Below are positions 1-11,605 of a stretch of 64,000 bases of DNA, one piece after another. The translations under genes were made by a program, and so were the position numbers. Below the pieces are notes generated by a model. It was not told the origin of the DNA, ran no database searches, and saw nothing but the letters and a program-made list of their open reading frames with translations. The stretch's first letter is position 1, and the number at the start of each line of letters is the position of its first letter. The DNA is from Corbicula japonica (taxonomy: Eukaryota; Mollusca; Bivalvia; Venerida; Cyrenidae): positions 1 to 64,000 of the forward strand of contig JAZAYU010001139.1 in assembly GCA_038501625.1 (NCBI GenBank), written 5' to 3'.

Positions 1-763
1 TGTTTTAATCTTCAAATTGCATTTGTTTCAAATGATTCGAATAGTCGAGTATGCTGTCTCCTCTGAGATTTGAGACTGTTTTCCATTATCTTATTAACTG
101 TTTTACAATCATTCAAAACATATTTATTCAGTGTTACCAAAGTGTTGTTATATTGTGTTTTGTTAATACATGTTTGTAATATTCAAAACAGAAATTATTG
201 AAACATAATCATGTTAAATTGCTAAGATTTATGTCTTTGTTGCCAGTGTTGATTTGGTAATGTTCAACAACTGAATCGATGGTGAAAATGTTCTCATCCT
301 TACTGTTAATTGCCAAATGTGTGTCACTGATCCATAATCATAAGAAATATAACATGGGCAACCAGTGTAGATCCAGATCACATCCTTGCAGTCTGATAAG
401 GATCTACTAGCCAAATAAAGGAATCAATAATGGACCTGTTGGATTGATGTGCAGGCTAATCAGATCTACACTGCTCACACATGGGATTAATCATATACAT
501 GGAGTAAAGAATTCATTGATTGTTGTTATATTTCAAAATTATTGATGAAAACCACAAAACAACAAACAAATCCTGATAATCTCGCTATTAAACATCAAGT
601 GAAAGTATGGATAGGCCATATTTTTTGCTTTTGCTTTCTTCATTTTAAATATCAAAAGGCATATGATAATAAAAGCAGCTGGGACCTGTGTAATACATTA
701 CCTAACCAGATGTTTTTGTGAGTTGAGTGAGCAGACTTCTCATGAAATTAACTGTTACTATAG
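1..763. other. Intronic/upstream sequence with one decayed MITE
   Basis: No coding exon is visible before the acceptor at 762-763, so this is most simply an intron of the NUF2 gene. Positions about 336-515 hold a decayed copy of the GTGTAGATCCAGATCA family (see 11606-11841): left half near 367-380, inverted right half ending near 500. The rest is AT-rich with nothing I can identify. Confidence 0.5.
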
Positions 764-924
764 GATCAGTTGAAGTGTGCCATACTGAAGAGTAAAGAAG
801 ATGAGGAAAGGTTGGCTGCAAAGATTGTACAGTCGCCAGAGAAAGTGCGAGCCGAGCAGGACCATCTGAAGGAACAGCTTCAGAACATGATGGAAGACCT
901 TGACAAGAAGAGGAACCGGCTCAG
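764..924 (+). CDS. NUF2: NUF2 kinetochore protein, internal exon a
   Basis: This exon encodes about 53 residues of coiled coil. It includes the stretch KIVQSPEKVRAEQDHLK, which matches the KIVxSPEK segment I know from animal NUF2. NUF2 pairs with NDC80 in the NDC80 complex, which attaches kinetochores to spindle microtubules; this region belongs to the rod that also binds SPC24/SPC25. The exon is bounded by ACTATAG at 757-763 and a CAG|GTAGCA donor at 924/925. It ends with two bases of a split codon, completed by the first base of the exon at 1347. The globular CH domain of NUF2 lies upstream of the window. Identification rests on memory of the family and on four phase-consistent exons. Confidence 0.78.
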
Positions 925-1346
925 GTAGCAAACAATCTAGAATCATTCTCATTGAAAATTATAACAGAAACAGCTAACCCCCCTCCCCCCCCTCCCTCCA
1001 AGTGAAAGAACACAATTAGAAAAAAAGGAGCCTGTAAGGTAGGAAGGAATCTAGATTGGTTATACCGGGACCAGATTCCAAACTTGATAGTGTGATAGAA
1101 TACTTGAAGGCTTTTAATAGCAAAATGGGCCAGCTCTCACTCACAGTGGGGATTTTTTTAATACTTGTACAATCTGTCTGTATGTACTTTTTAAAAATAG
1201 AAATTAAAAGACAGACAAACCTTTACCAAATACCTAATCACTGGGATACAGCTAAATTCTGATCATTTGAAAGAAAAATATTTTATTATTATTTGTTTTA
1301 ACACATTCATTATTGATTGTAACAAATATACCTATAATCATTGCAG

Positions 1347-1448
1347 TCAGCTAAAAGAGCAGAGACAGAGAGCAAAACAAGCTGGTATAGATGCTGAGAA
1401 AGGTCTTCAGATTCTCGAGTCTGTTCAGGCTAGCATTGATAAGGAAAA
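1347..1448 (+). CDS. NUF2: NUF2 internal exon b
   Basis: The exon encodes about 34 residues of heptad-rich, Lys/Glu/Gln-rich coiled coil (QLKEQRQRAKQAG at the start). The acceptor is CATTGCAG and the donor is AAAA|GTAAG. Its entry phase matches the exon at 764-924, and it leaves two bases that the next exon completes with one. The coding call rests on this phase chain and on the coiled-coil continuation rather than on a strong family motif. Confidence 0.72.
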
Positions 1449-1539
1449 GTAAGAACTTTATTCATATGAACATATTAATATTGCTGATGGATTTATTTTC
1501 GCAAAATTGGCAGTCAGGGGTTATTAGAGTTATTTCCTG

Positions 1540-1945
1540 AATCACATAATGGTGTTTATTCCTGGAAAATATTAAATTATGGGCATATTTCCTGATTCAC
1601 ATGGGATAATGAGGGATATTTCCTGATTCACATGGGATAATGAGGGATAATTCCTGATTCACATAGGATAATGATGGATATTTCCTGATTCACATGGGAT
1701 AACAAGGGGTATTTCCTGATTCACATGGGATAATGAGGGATATTTGCTGATTCACATGGGATAATGGTGTTAATTCCTGAAAAACATGGAATAATGGGCA
1801 TATGTTCTGATTCACATGGGATAATGGATCTTTTTCCTGATAAACATATATAATGGAGCTATATATCCTGATTCACATGGGATAATGAAGTGATTTCCTG
1901 ATATATGGGATTATGGAAATATTTCCTGATTTACAAGGTACTACA
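1540..1945. repeat. Minisatellite, about 31-bp unit, in a NUF2 intron
   Basis: About 13 degenerate copies of a unit like TTTCCTGATTCACATGGGAT followed by AATGAGGGA. Central units are nearly identical and the flanks are more diverged. It lies in the intron between the exons at 1347-1448 and 2119-2310. Confidence 0.85.
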
Positions 1946-2118
1946 GCTGTCAACTTTTGATTTTCCTGCTGCCAATGTCAAGGTGCATTAGACAAGATAA
2001 TTTTGCTATTTCAGGAACATGTGAATAATTCAAATAAATTATAACTTGCATGTGTATTGTTGGTAACTGTGAGTTTCATTATCATTTCAGTATGTAATAA
2101 TCTGAGCATTATTTTTAG

Positions 2119-2310
2119 TGAGATTCAGGCAGAAACCGCCCAGTTACATGACAAGATACATGAATGCAAGGAGCAGGGGAAGGAACTCTGTACAAAGAAG
2201 GAACAAATACAACAGCAGCTGTCCACAAAACAAGAGAAACTCTCAAAGATAACTCTTCAGTATCAGAGTAAAAGCAGGGTACTCCACGAACAACATGATA
2301 TATTAGTCAA
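2119..2310 (+). CDS. NUF2: NUF2 internal exon c
   Basis: The exon encodes 64 residues of uninterrupted coiled coil (EIQAETAQLHDKIHECKEQG at the start). The acceptor is ATTTTTAG at 2111-2118 and the donor is TCAA|GTATGTG at 2310/2311. The first base completes the codon left by the previous exon, and the last two bases are completed by the exon at 7328. The composition fits the C-terminal half of NUF2, where the rod meets SPC24/SPC25. Confidence 0.75.
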
Positions 2311-2348
2311 GTATGTGAATGTGTTTGTGTTTAAAAAACATGTTGTTT

Positions 2349-3640
2349 TTTATGCCCCTGGCATCTAGTGATTGAACTGTCCGTCCATCCGACCGGATAA
2401 ATTGGTACTTAGGTGGCTGTAGGGACAATAGGTAACTGTACATTTTCTTTGATGTCATTCATTCCGTAATGGGTTTATGTGGCTATTTCGGTTTATGTGG
2501 CTAAAAAGAACAATGGGGAGAACAAAAGGATAGCCACTTAAGTACCGATTTGTCAGGATGTCCGTCCGTCTGAACGTCCATCCGTCCGGTTAACATTTTT
2601 CGGCAAGTTCGTCATTTCTCAATTTCTACAAAGAGCATTGGCATGAAAGTTTACAGACTTACTTAACAGTTCACAGGTCATGACCCTGACAAGTAACATA
2701 ACTCTGGGTACCTTATTTGTGGGGTTATCTCCCCTTTTTGTACCTAGAAAAATGGTTAACCTGTTTCGGCAAGTTGGATATTTCTCAAATTCCACAAAAA
2801 GAATTGGCATAAAAGTTCAACACTTGCTCAAGAGTGCACAGATCATGACCCTTACAAGTTACATAACTCTGGGTACCTTATTTCTGGGATTATCTCCCCA
2901 TTTTGTACTTAGAGATAAATGGTTAACCTGTTTCGGCAAGTTGGATATTTCTGAATTTCTACAAACAGCTTTGGCATGAAAGTTTACATACTTACTTAAC
3001 AGTTTACAGGTCATGACCCTTACAAGTTACATAACTCTGGCTATCTTATTTGTTGTGTAATCTTCCCTTTTTGTTCTTAGAAAAAATGGTTAACCTGTTT
3101 TGGCAAGTTGAAATTTTCTCAATTTTCACAAAGAAAAATTTTATTAAAGTTAACACACTTATTTAACCGTGCACAGATCATTACCTTTACAAGTTACATA
3201 ACTCTGCCTATCTTATTTCTGGGGTTATCTCCCCATTTTGTACTTAGAGATAAATGGATAACCTGTTTTAAAAAGTTGGATATTTTTCAATTTCTACAAA
3301 GTGCATCAGCATGAAAATTTACACACTTACTTAACCTTGCACAGGTCATGACCCTTATAAGAAACAAAACTCTACGTACCTTTTTTCTGGGATTATCTCC
3401 CCATTTTGTACTTGGAGATAAATGATTAACCTGGTGTTTCTGCAACTAAGATAAAATTTCTCAATTTCTGCAAATAACAGTAGTATGAAATTAACACACT
3501 TACTTAACAATGCACAGGTCATGAACCAGACAAGTTACATAACTCCAGCTACCTTATTTCTTGGGTTATCTCCCCACTTTGTACTTAGAGAAATGGTTAA
3601 CCTGTTTCAGCAAGTTGGAATATAACATCTGAATGAATAA
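2349..3640 (+). mobile_element. Dispersed element with about 170-bp internal repeats
   Basis: It starts TTTTATGCCCCTGGCATC, followed by TCCGTCC-type runs. It then carries about six degenerate tandem copies of a unit of about 170 bp, each with GGCAAGTTGGATATTTCTCA, a CAGGTCATGACC block and a GGGTTATCTCCCC block. The same family recurs truncated at 7690-7895 and inverted at 23810-24435, where the TCCGTCC and GGGGCATAAAA end is also present. No transposase is seen. Open frames inside it are chance frames through the repeat. Confidence 0.75.
2399..2551. mobile_element. Small TIR element nested in the 2349-3640 element
   Basis: Terminal inverted repeats of about 20 bp, AAATTGGTACTTAGGTGGCT on the left and the complement of AAATCGGTACTTAAGTGGCT on the right (18 of 20 match by eye). 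It interrupts the TCCGTCC-rich head of the surrounding element, so it inserted later. About 150 bp, noncoding. Confidence 0.55.
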
Positions 3641-3978
3641 AACCATCTGTGACAACAAGAATGATAACTTCTGTTTGACTATTTTTGGAGTTATATCCCT
3701 TTTAAATATTTTAATATGGAACTTTATGTTGCCTACAATTTTAAGTCCTTGTCCTATTAACTTAATACTTTAAATATATCATCTTAATGAACAAATTCAT
3801 TGGTTACAACAAGAATGATAACTCCCATTTCACTATTTTTCCAGTTATGTCCAATTTAAAGTACTATAATATGGTACTGAATGTTGCATATAAAATTGAA
3901 AGTACTTGTTTACCTAATATTTGAAATATGTCATCTGCATTAACAAAGCAGATGTGATACTAAGAATGATAACTCCTT
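3641..3978 (+). repeat. 150-bp repeat family (left part)
   Basis: Two degenerate units of the family that is tandem at 14800-15440, with GAATGATAACTCC, AGTTATGCCCCTTT and TGTTGCCTA blocks. The second unit is split by the element at 3980-5666 and resumes at about 5667. Confidence 0.65.
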
Positions 3979-3979
3979 A

Positions 3980-5666
3980 TTATGCCCCCCTTCGAAGAAG
4001 CGGGGGTATATTGCTTTGCACATGTCGGTCGGTCGGTCGGTCGGTCGGTATGTCGGTCGGTATGTCGGTCCGTAGACCACATCTTGTCCGATCAATAACT
4101 AGACAACGCTTTGTGATACAGTCCTTATATTTGGTGTGGAGGTTGGTCATGACCAGTAGAAGACCCCTATTGATTTTGGGGTCAGTAGGTCAAAGGTCAA
4201 GGTCACAGTGGCCTTGACCACAAAAACCTTGTCCGATCAATAACTAGACAACGCTTTGTGATACAGTCCTCATATTTGGTGTGGAGGTTGGTCATGACCA
4301 GTAGAAGACCCCTATTGATTTTGGGGTCAGTAGGTCAAAGGTCAAGGTCACAGTGGCCTTGACCACAAAAACCTTGTCCGATCAATAACTAGACAACGCT
4401 TTGTGATACAGTCCTCATATTTGGTGTGGAGGTTGGTCATGACCAGTAGAAGACCCCTATTGATTTTGGGGTCAGTAGGTCAAAGGTCAAGGTCACAGTG
4501 GCCTTGACCACAAAAACCTTGTCCGATCAATAACTAGACAACGCTTTGTGATACAGTCCTCATATTTGGTGTGGAGGTTGGTCATGACCAGTAGAAGACC
4601 CCTATTGATTTTGGGGTCAGTAGGTCAAAGGTCAAGGTCACAGTGGCCTTGACCACAAAAACCTTGTCCGATCAATAACTAGACAACGCTTTGTGATACA
4701 GTCCTCATATTTGGTGTGGAGGTTGGTCATGACCAGTAGAAGAACCCTATTGATTTTAGGATCAGTAGGTCAAAGGTCAAGGTCACAGTGGCCTTTGCAT
4801 ACAAAAACGTTGTCCGATCAATAACTAGACAACGCTTTGTGATACAGTCCTCATATTTGGTGTGGAGGTTGGTCATGACCAGTAGAAGAACCCTATTGAT
4901 TTTAGGATCAGTAGGTCAAAGGTCAAGGTCACAGTGGCCTTTGCATACAAAAACGTTGTCCGATCAATAACTAGACAACGCTTTGTGATACAGACCTCAT
5001 ATTTGGTGTGGAAGTTGGTCGTGACCAGTAGAAGACCCCTATTGGTTTTGGGGTCAGTAGGTCAAAGGTCAAGGTCACGGTGGCCTTGACAACAAAAAAC
5101 CTTGTTCGATCAATAACTAGACAACGTTTTTATGTTTATTTGTATAATAAAATAAAATACTTCTCAGTGTAAAGTTGTGATTATTTTTCCCCATGACAAT
5201 TTCAAGTAAAGATATATATTAATGATCCATAACATTAATTTTAAACTATTTCAATATATGCCGTGTCATAAATAGGCACTGATTATCACTCACTTGTGTT
5301 TATTAAATGCTTTGGTTTCGTATGGATGGTCACTAAAGCCTGCACATTACCGGAATTGACATAACACTAGAGCTACTATATCTCCGCCAATAGCGAATAT
5401 TTGATTTAAATTACAATAAAATCCTTTGTGTTAGACTAGGTTAATCTACACGCGCTTATGTTTGTCGAGGTAAATGTAATCCTCTCATTGGATGACCTGG
5501 TTATTGATATATAGGAGTTCCACCGTCTTGTAAATTGCTTTCATGACTGGTACCCTTCATTGCTAAAGCTTACAAAAGTCTCTAAATTTCCAAAAATTTA
5601 AATTCAATGCTAATAGATATCACTTGCACGTCAGGGGGGGCATTTGTGTTTGACAAACACCTCTTG
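3980..5666 (+). mobile_element. TATGCCCCCC/GGGGGGCAT element with 145-bp tandem array
   Basis: The left end is TATGCCCCCCTTCGAAGAAG followed by a (GGTC)n run. The right end carries GGGGGGGCATTTG and ACCTCTTGTT, so the ends are imperfect inverted repeats. Positions about 4082-5128 hold seven tandem copies of a 145-146 bp unit (CTTGTCCGATCAATAACTAG ... CAAAGGTCAAGGTCACAGTG), the central ones nearly identical. TTA flanks both sides (near 3977-3979 and 5667-5669), a possible 3-bp target duplication. The flanks are two halves of one 150-bp repeat unit, so this is an insertion into that older repeat. It encodes no protein. Confidence 0.75.
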
Positions 5667-5965
5667 TTAACTTTTTTAGTAATGCCCCTTTTAATTTACT
5701 TTAGCCTGAAACTTAATTGCTTATAACTTGGAAAGTATTTGTTCTTTTGACACAATACTTGATATATGTCATCTGTTTTAATGAAGTTATCTGTTTTGGA
5801 GTTGTTCTCCTTTGAATGATTTTTACATTAAACCTAATTTTGCTTATAAATGAAATTTACAATAAAGATAATAACCTATCAGTGAAAATTTGTAATTTTG
5901 TAGTATTGCAATGCAACTTAAATTACATCTTTTTATCTTACATGATATATGACAGGCCCACGTTT
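5667..5965 (+). repeat. 150-bp repeat family (right part)
   Basis: Continuation of the repeat interrupted at 3979. It resumes at TTTTTTAGTAATGCCCCTTT with the CTGAAACTTAAT block, followed by a further degenerate unit. Confidence 0.6.
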
Positions 5966-6240
5966 AAACTTTTTGCAAGCAGGTGATACATGTATTCAGC
6001 CGAACATTCTAGTTTTATTATTTAGAACTAACTTGTGATTTTAGTTGCTGTTTCAACACTGTGCTATCATTTTAAATTTGTATCATGACAGACTTCGCTA
6101 CAGAGGGCATATGTGTTGTCCGAACAGCTTCTTGTTTTATTCTTTAATTTGAGCACTTCTCAGTCTAGCTAGTTTATGCCTGGTTAGAGAACCATTTCCT
6201 TGAAAACCCTTATTTCATATTTTAAAGAGCGCTATGTTTT
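5966..6240. other. AT-rich intron sequence, nothing identified
   Basis: Part of the third NUF2 intron. No ORF, repeat or RNA gene recognised. Confidence 0.5.
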
Positions 6241-6242
6241 TT

Positions 6243-6500
6243 TCACCCTTTACATCATGGATGTGCCTTTAATCACATTGGCAACCAGTGTAGATCCAGA
6301 TCAGCCTGTATATCTGTGCAGTCAGATCTGGATTTACATTGTCCACTTCTAGGTCAGAAATAATCTTTTAAATTGAATACATTGTAGCAACTAGTGTAGA
6401 TTCAGATCAGAATGCACAGATGTGCAGGCTTTTCTAGATCTTTACTGGTTACCATCAAATTTAAGCTATATCCGATGGTCCAACAGGCTAAACAAACCAA
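6243..6500. mobile_element. Decayed MITE of the GTGTAGATCCAGATCA family
   Basis: Contains CAACCAGTGTAGATCCAGAT near 6281 and an inverted CAGATCTGGATTTACATTG near 6322, then a second diverged pair ending near 6480. The TTAACCC ends are decayed. Confidence 0.5.
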
Positions 6501-6854
6501 ATATTTTTCATTACCAGCTGAACATAATAACTTTACAAATCAAATCTTTTGTTATAATCCCTAATATTTGTAATTCTTAACAAATATTTGACAAATTTAT
6601 GTTATCCCAGCTTTTACAATGGCTATTTGAACAGAAACATTGACAAGTGATGTAAATTGGCATGCTTGTTTTGTGACAAAGAACAGCCAGTGAAAACACA
6701 GTGCCACATTAGTGCAAAACCAGTATAAGTAACATTGAAATATGAAGGAGATATACTGATATTGCACTAAGGGTATGATAGGGATCATGCTGACCTGCAT
6801 ACCATCAATACAGTTAAGAATGAGTTGCTAGCTTTGTGTAGGGTAGGTTCATTG
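6501..6854. other. Intron sequence, nothing identified
   Basis: AT-rich sequence; the frame on the minus strand here shows no family motif. Confidence 0.5.
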
Positions 6855-7265
6855 CTGCTAAACCATTTTATCATGGATACCTCTTATATCCTTGGTGGGA
6901 TCAGTGTAGATTCAGATGAGCCTGACCATCTACTGTGATATCATTATATTTCGTGTTGGTTTAATTTTCGCATATTTCTTGCTAGGGGATGTGCTCGAAA
7001 TCAAACCCAAGCGAAAATTAACAAAATAATATAATATTCCATAGGAGCAATACAATTGCGCAAATTTATGTCTGCGGGAAAATGCCATTTGCTCAAAATT
7101 TTGTCCCTGGGAAATTAAATGATACCACAGTATGCAGTTTGATCAGTGTCTCCACCTTTGCTTCTTGGATGTGCAGGCTGATCTGTATATGATACTGGTC
7201 ACACAAGATATAAGCCATATCCACTGGTGACACATGGGATGTAAACTATATCCATTGAGTAATGA
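6855..7265. mobile_element. GTGTAGATCC MITE split by a younger TIR element
   Basis: The left half (about 6855-6930, with AGTGTAGATTCAGATGAGCC) and the right half (7133-7265, with TGCAGGCTGATCTGTATATG) belong to one decayed copy. They are separated by the element at 6931-7132. Confidence 0.55.
6931..7132. mobile_element. TACTGTG-type TA-flanked MITE, 202 bp
   Basis: The left terminus TACTGTGATATCATTATATT and the right terminus (complement TACTGTGGTATCATTTAATT) form imperfect TIRs of about 22 bp. The ends and probable TA duplication fit a Tc1/mariner-like nonautonomous element. It encodes no protein. Confidence 0.7.
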
Positions 7266-7327
7266 GTTAATACTGGTGACAACTAATTATGCTAATTACT
7301 AGTTAATCTTGATGTTACTATTGACAG

Positions 7328-7490
7328 GGAGAAAAGTGAATTTCTAGCGAAGCAGAATAGTGACACAGAGAGGAAGCAAGAGCTGTACGAGTACAAGAAG
7401 AAGGCAGAACAACATGTTGCCGAGGTACAGCACACCACAGAACAAACTATCAACAGTATCAAAGTTATGTACGGAAAACTCCTAGAAAAC
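7328..7490 (+). CDS. NUF2: NUF2 internal exon d
   Basis: The exon encodes 54 residues of coiled coil ending in MYGKLLEN. The acceptor is TTGACAG at 7321-7327 and the donor is AAAAC|GTATGTG at 7490/7491. Its first base completes the Lys codon left by the exon at 2119-2310, and it ends on a complete codon (phase 0). Compared with animal NUF2 it lies near the C-terminus, so only a short tail should remain. I did not find a secure last exon; a weak candidate at 11158 is listed under findings. Confidence 0.75.
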
Positions 7491-7689
7491 GTATGTGTTA
7501 CCTACAGTATATTGTGTTTATATTGCAATGATAGACCTTTTAAAATGTAAAATATCAATTTGACAGTACATTAACACTTCATCCCTGTTCTTTCATCCAT
7601 CTTTAATATATACTACAAAGATTAATCTAGTGAATGAGCCCCGTAAACATCTGTTACACTGCAACACTTCACAAGCCACCGATCCCATT

Positions 7690-7895
7690 TTTATGCCCTA
7701 AGCATCTAGTGATTGAACCATTCCTCCATCCGTACATATGTCGTTCCTTCCATCCGTACGTCCGTCCAGTTAACCTTTTTTTGCAAGTTGGATGTTTCTC
7801 AATTTCTACAAAGAGCATTGGCTTGAAAGTTTACACACTTAACAGTTCACCAGTCATGACACTGACAAGTTACATAACTCTGGCTAACTTTTTTT
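7690..7895 (+). mobile_element. Truncated copy of the 2349-3640 element family
   Basis: Begins TTTTTATGCCCTAAGCATCT with TCCGTCC runs, then one unit (GCAAGTTGGATGTTTCTCA ... ACATAACTCTGGC). It is cut off where the AGCTCACC element begins at about 7896. Confidence 0.7.
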
Positions 7896-8950
7896 AGCTC
7901 ACCTGTCACAAAGTGACAAGGTGAGCTTTTGTGACCGCCTGATGTCCGTCGTGCATCATCAACAATTTTTTCAATCGACTTCTTCTCTGAAACGGCTTGG
8001 CCAATTTTGATGAAACTTCACAGGAATAATGCTTAGATGATGCCCTTTCAAAATTGTTCAAAAAATGGAATTCCAAGCAGAACTCTGGTTGCCATGGCAA
8101 CCTAAAGGAAAAACTTTAAAAATCTTCTTCTCTGAAACCACAAGGCATAGAGCTTAGATATTTGGCATTAAGCACCCTCTAGTGGAACTCTACAAAAATT
8201 GTTCAAATTATTTCCCTGGGGTCAAAGTTGGCCCCGCCCCAGGGGTCACTTCATTTAACATAGACTTATATAGGAAAAACTTTAAAAATCTTCTTGTCTG
8301 AAACCACAAGGCCTAGAGCTTAGATATTTGGCATTTAGCACCCTCTAGTGTAACTCTACAAAGATTGTTCAAATTATTTCCCTGGGGTCAAAATTGGCCC
8401 CGCCCCAGGGGTCACTTCATTTTACATAGACTTATATAGGAAAAACTTTAAAAATCTTCTTGTCTGAAACCACAAGGCCTAGAGCTTAGATATTTGGCAT
8501 TTAGCACCCTCTAGTAGAACTCTACAAAGATTGTTCAAATTATTTCCCTTGGGTCAAAATTGGACCCGCCCCAGGGGTCACTTCATTTTACATAGATTTA
8601 TATAGGAAAAACTTGAAAAAATCTTCTTGTCTGAAACCTCAAGGCCTAGAGCTTAGATATTTGGCATTTAGCACACTCTAGTGGAACTCTACAAAGATTG
8701 TTTAAATTATTTCCCTGGGGTCAAAATTGGCCCCGCCCCAGGGGTCACTTCATTTTACAAAGACATATAGGAAAAATTTTAAAAATCTTCTTGTCTGAAA
8801 CCACAAGGCCTAGAGCTTAGATATTTGGCATTTAGCACCCTCTTGTGGAACTCTACAAAGATTATTCAAATTATTTCCCTGGGGTCAAAATTTGCCCCGC
8901 CCCAGGGGTCACTTCATTTTACATAGACTTGTATAGGAAAAACTTGAAAC
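7896..8950 (+). mobile_element. AGCTCACC element with 166-bp tandem array
   Basis: The head is AGCTCACCTGTCACAAAGTG and its partial inverse AAGGTGAGCT, a terminal hairpin. About 8108-8945 holds five copies of a 166-bp unit (AAATCTTCTTGTCTGAAACC ... CCCCGCCCCAGGGGTCACTT). Each unit includes a GC-rich near-palindrome, GGCCCCGCCCCAGGGGTC. Noncoding. Confidence 0.75.
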
Positions 8951-9254
8951 AAGAGCTGTCACTTGAAATTGACATATGCCCCAGAAATGCAGCTTTGAAA
9001 TCGAATAGGTATACATATGTAATAAATAAACATATGTAATGAAAAATATGCTTGTGGAAGACAAGGCATACTGCATGCATATAATGTGAAAGATGAAAGG
9101 ATCATATGTTTGAAATCTGTAGTAAATATATAGTTAAATAAAGTTAAATATTACATTTTTTTTTTAAATTCGAAGATTATTGGGGAAATTATCCTGGAAA
9201 ATGATTATTAGAGTTATGAACCTTACTACATGTGATGTGGGTAATATGAACCAG
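8951..9254. other. AT-rich spacer with AAGAGCTGTCACTTG remnant
   Basis: Begins with CAAGAGCTGTCACTTG, a short dispersed motif also seen (AAGAGCTGTCAAG) near 40360. Otherwise nothing identified. Confidence 0.4.
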
Positions 9255-10716
9255 AGGGCCATGATGGCCCTTTATCACTCACCTGAGTACAACAAAGTTG
9301 TGTTGTACAAGACCCAAGACCCATATGGTGAACATTTACACCAAGTTATTTTAAAATCCAATAAGAAACAACAAATCTACAGCTTGGAAAAGAAAATGCT
9401 ATTTTTTGTAACAGTGACCTTGACCTTTGACCTACCGGCATGGGTATTGTAAGCAACACATCCCTTTGTCATGGTGAACATTTATGTAAAGTTATTTTGA
9501 AATCACTTCATTCATTAGGAATTAACAGCCCAGACAAGAAAATGTTATTTTTTGTAAAGGTGACCTTGACCTTGGACCAACAGGCATGGGTACTGTACGC
9601 GAAAGTACACCTTGTCATGGTAAACATTTGAGCCAAGTTATTTTAAAATCCAATGAGAAATAACAAATTTACAGCCTGGACAAGATTTTTCTATTTATAG
9701 TAACAGTGACCTAGTTTTTGACCCCAGGTGACCCATATTCAAACTCGTCCAATTAATAACTGGGACATATGTCCTGACCAAGTTTCTTTACAATCTGATA
9801 ATCAGAGTAAAGTGTGACCACTATAGTGTAAACAAGAAAATTCTATTTTTAGAAACAGTGACCTAGTTTTTGGACCCAGATGACCTATATTCGAACTTGT
9901 CTGAGAAATCATTGGGACAAACATCCTGACCAAGTTTCATGACAATCAGAGCAAAAATGTGACCTCTAGAGTGTTAACAAGAAAATTGTATTTTTAGTAA
10001 CAGTGACCTAGTTTTTGGACCCAGACGACCCATATTCAAAATTGTCCCAGAAATCATAGGGACAAACATCCTGACCAAGTGTCATGACAATCAGAACAAA
10101 AATGTGACCGCTAGAGTGTTAACAAGAAAATTCTATTTTTAGTTACAGTGACCTAGTTTTTGGACCCAGATGATCCATATTCAAACTCATTCTAGAAATC
10201 ATTGGGACAAACATCCTGACCAAGTTTCATGATAACTGGAGCAAAAATGTGACTGCTAGAGTGTTAACAAGAAAATTCTATTTATAGTAACAGTGACCTA
10301 GTTTTTGGACCCAGATGACCCATATTCAAACTCAGCCTAGAAATTATTGGGACAAATATCCTGACCATGTTTCATGATAATTGGAGCAAAAATGTGACTG
10401 CTAGAGTGTTAACAAGAAAATTCTATTTATAGTAACAGTGACCTAGTTTTTGGACCCAGATGACCCTTATTCGAACTCGTCCGAGAATTCACTGGGACAA
10501 ACATCCTGACCAAGTTTCATGACAATCGGAGCAAAAATGTGCCCGCTAGAGTGTTAACAAGAAAATTCTATTTTAAGTAACAGTGACCTAGTTTTTGGAC
10601 CCAGATGACCCGTATTCGAATTCTTCTGACAAATCATTGGGACAAACATCCTGACCAAGTTTCATGACAATCAGAACAAAAATGTGACCGCTAGAGTGTT
10701 AACAAGAAAATTCTAT
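9255..10716 (+). mobile_element. AGGGCCATGATGGCCCT element with 143-bp tandem array
   Basis: The head has the hairpin AGGGCCATGATGGCCCT followed by TCACTCACCTGAGTAC. From about 9690 to 10716 there are seven or so copies of a unit of about 143 bp (AGTAACAGTGACCTAGTTTT ... CTAGAGTGTTAACAAGAAAA). The same unit family is inverted at 13320-14165. Confidence 0.75.
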
Positions 10717-11110
10717 TTTTAGCTCACCAGAGCCGAAGGCTCTGAGTGAGCTATTGTGATCAGAGGGGCACCAGATGTCCGTCGTCCGGCGTCCGTCGTC
10801 CGGCGTCCGTCGTCCGTCAACATTTTCTTTGTTAACGCGATAGAGGCCACAGTTTTCAACCGATTTTCATCAAACTTGGTCAGAATGTTTCTCTTGGTGG
10901 TGTGATGACCCCTATTGAAACTGGGTCATCTTGGGTCAAAAACTAGGTCACTAGGTCAGATTAAAGCAAAAATTTTGTTAATGCAATAGAGGTCACATTT
11001 TTTATCTGATTGTCATCAAATTTGGTATGAATATTGATATTAATGATCTCTACTCAAATTATTAAAATCATGTTCTTGAATTGCCCAGGGGCCCCGCCCT
11101 GGGGTTTTCA
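10717..11110 (+). mobile_element. AGCTCACCAGAGCCGAAGGC hairpin-headed element, truncated
   Basis: The head is the perfect-looking hairpin AGCTCACCAGAGCC GAAG GGCTCTGAGTGAGCT-type, followed by four GTCCGTCGTCCGGC repeats. About 280 bp of body follows, ending in CCAGGGGCCCCGCCCTGGGG. No protein is encoded. Confidence 0.65.
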
Positions 11111-11157
11111 AAATTTTTTTCTTTTAAATTCTGTTTTTAACCTTTGATTTTCTATAG

Positions 11158-11605
11158 TTATCAACCAGATTTTGGCACAAACTTTATACCATCTAAAAAT
11201 TCAATCTTTCCTGAACAATTCATTCACTGGTTGTTCAGTGATAAAATTTGAAACAAAAATTTTAGTAGCAGAGTGAAAATTTTAAGTGACAAAATTTCAA
11301 TAGTTCTACCTGTCTTCAGCTATATTAAGATGTATAAGAATGCATTATGGAGTTCAATGCTCTGGTTGCTGGTCATATTAAATGACCTACTGAACTTTCC
11401 TGCTTAGATCTGTGTTATGCAATATTAAGAACTTTGCTCTGGAAGTTTTTATAGGGTAAATTTTGACATATTCTATGAAATAATCATTTGTAATTTATAG
11501 CACTGAACATGGGCTTTTGTGAATATTTTGTTCAAATTTGTAAGTAAAGCAACAACAACAACAACAACAAATTTGAAGTACATTCACAAAATGTTCAGAC
11601 TATAT
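11158..11605. repeat. Copy 1 of a diverged segmental duplication
   Basis: From TTATCAACCAGATTTTGGCA to about 11480 this aligns with 14218-14530. Its central block (TGACCTACTGAACTTTCCTG ... TTTGCTCTGG) also aligns with 12335-12420. An AG preceded by a pyrimidine-rich run stands directly before the aligned block both here and at 14218, as expected for a duplicated terminal exon and 3' UTR, although no coding frame is secure. A (CAA)n tract lies at 11549-11570. Confidence 0.5.
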
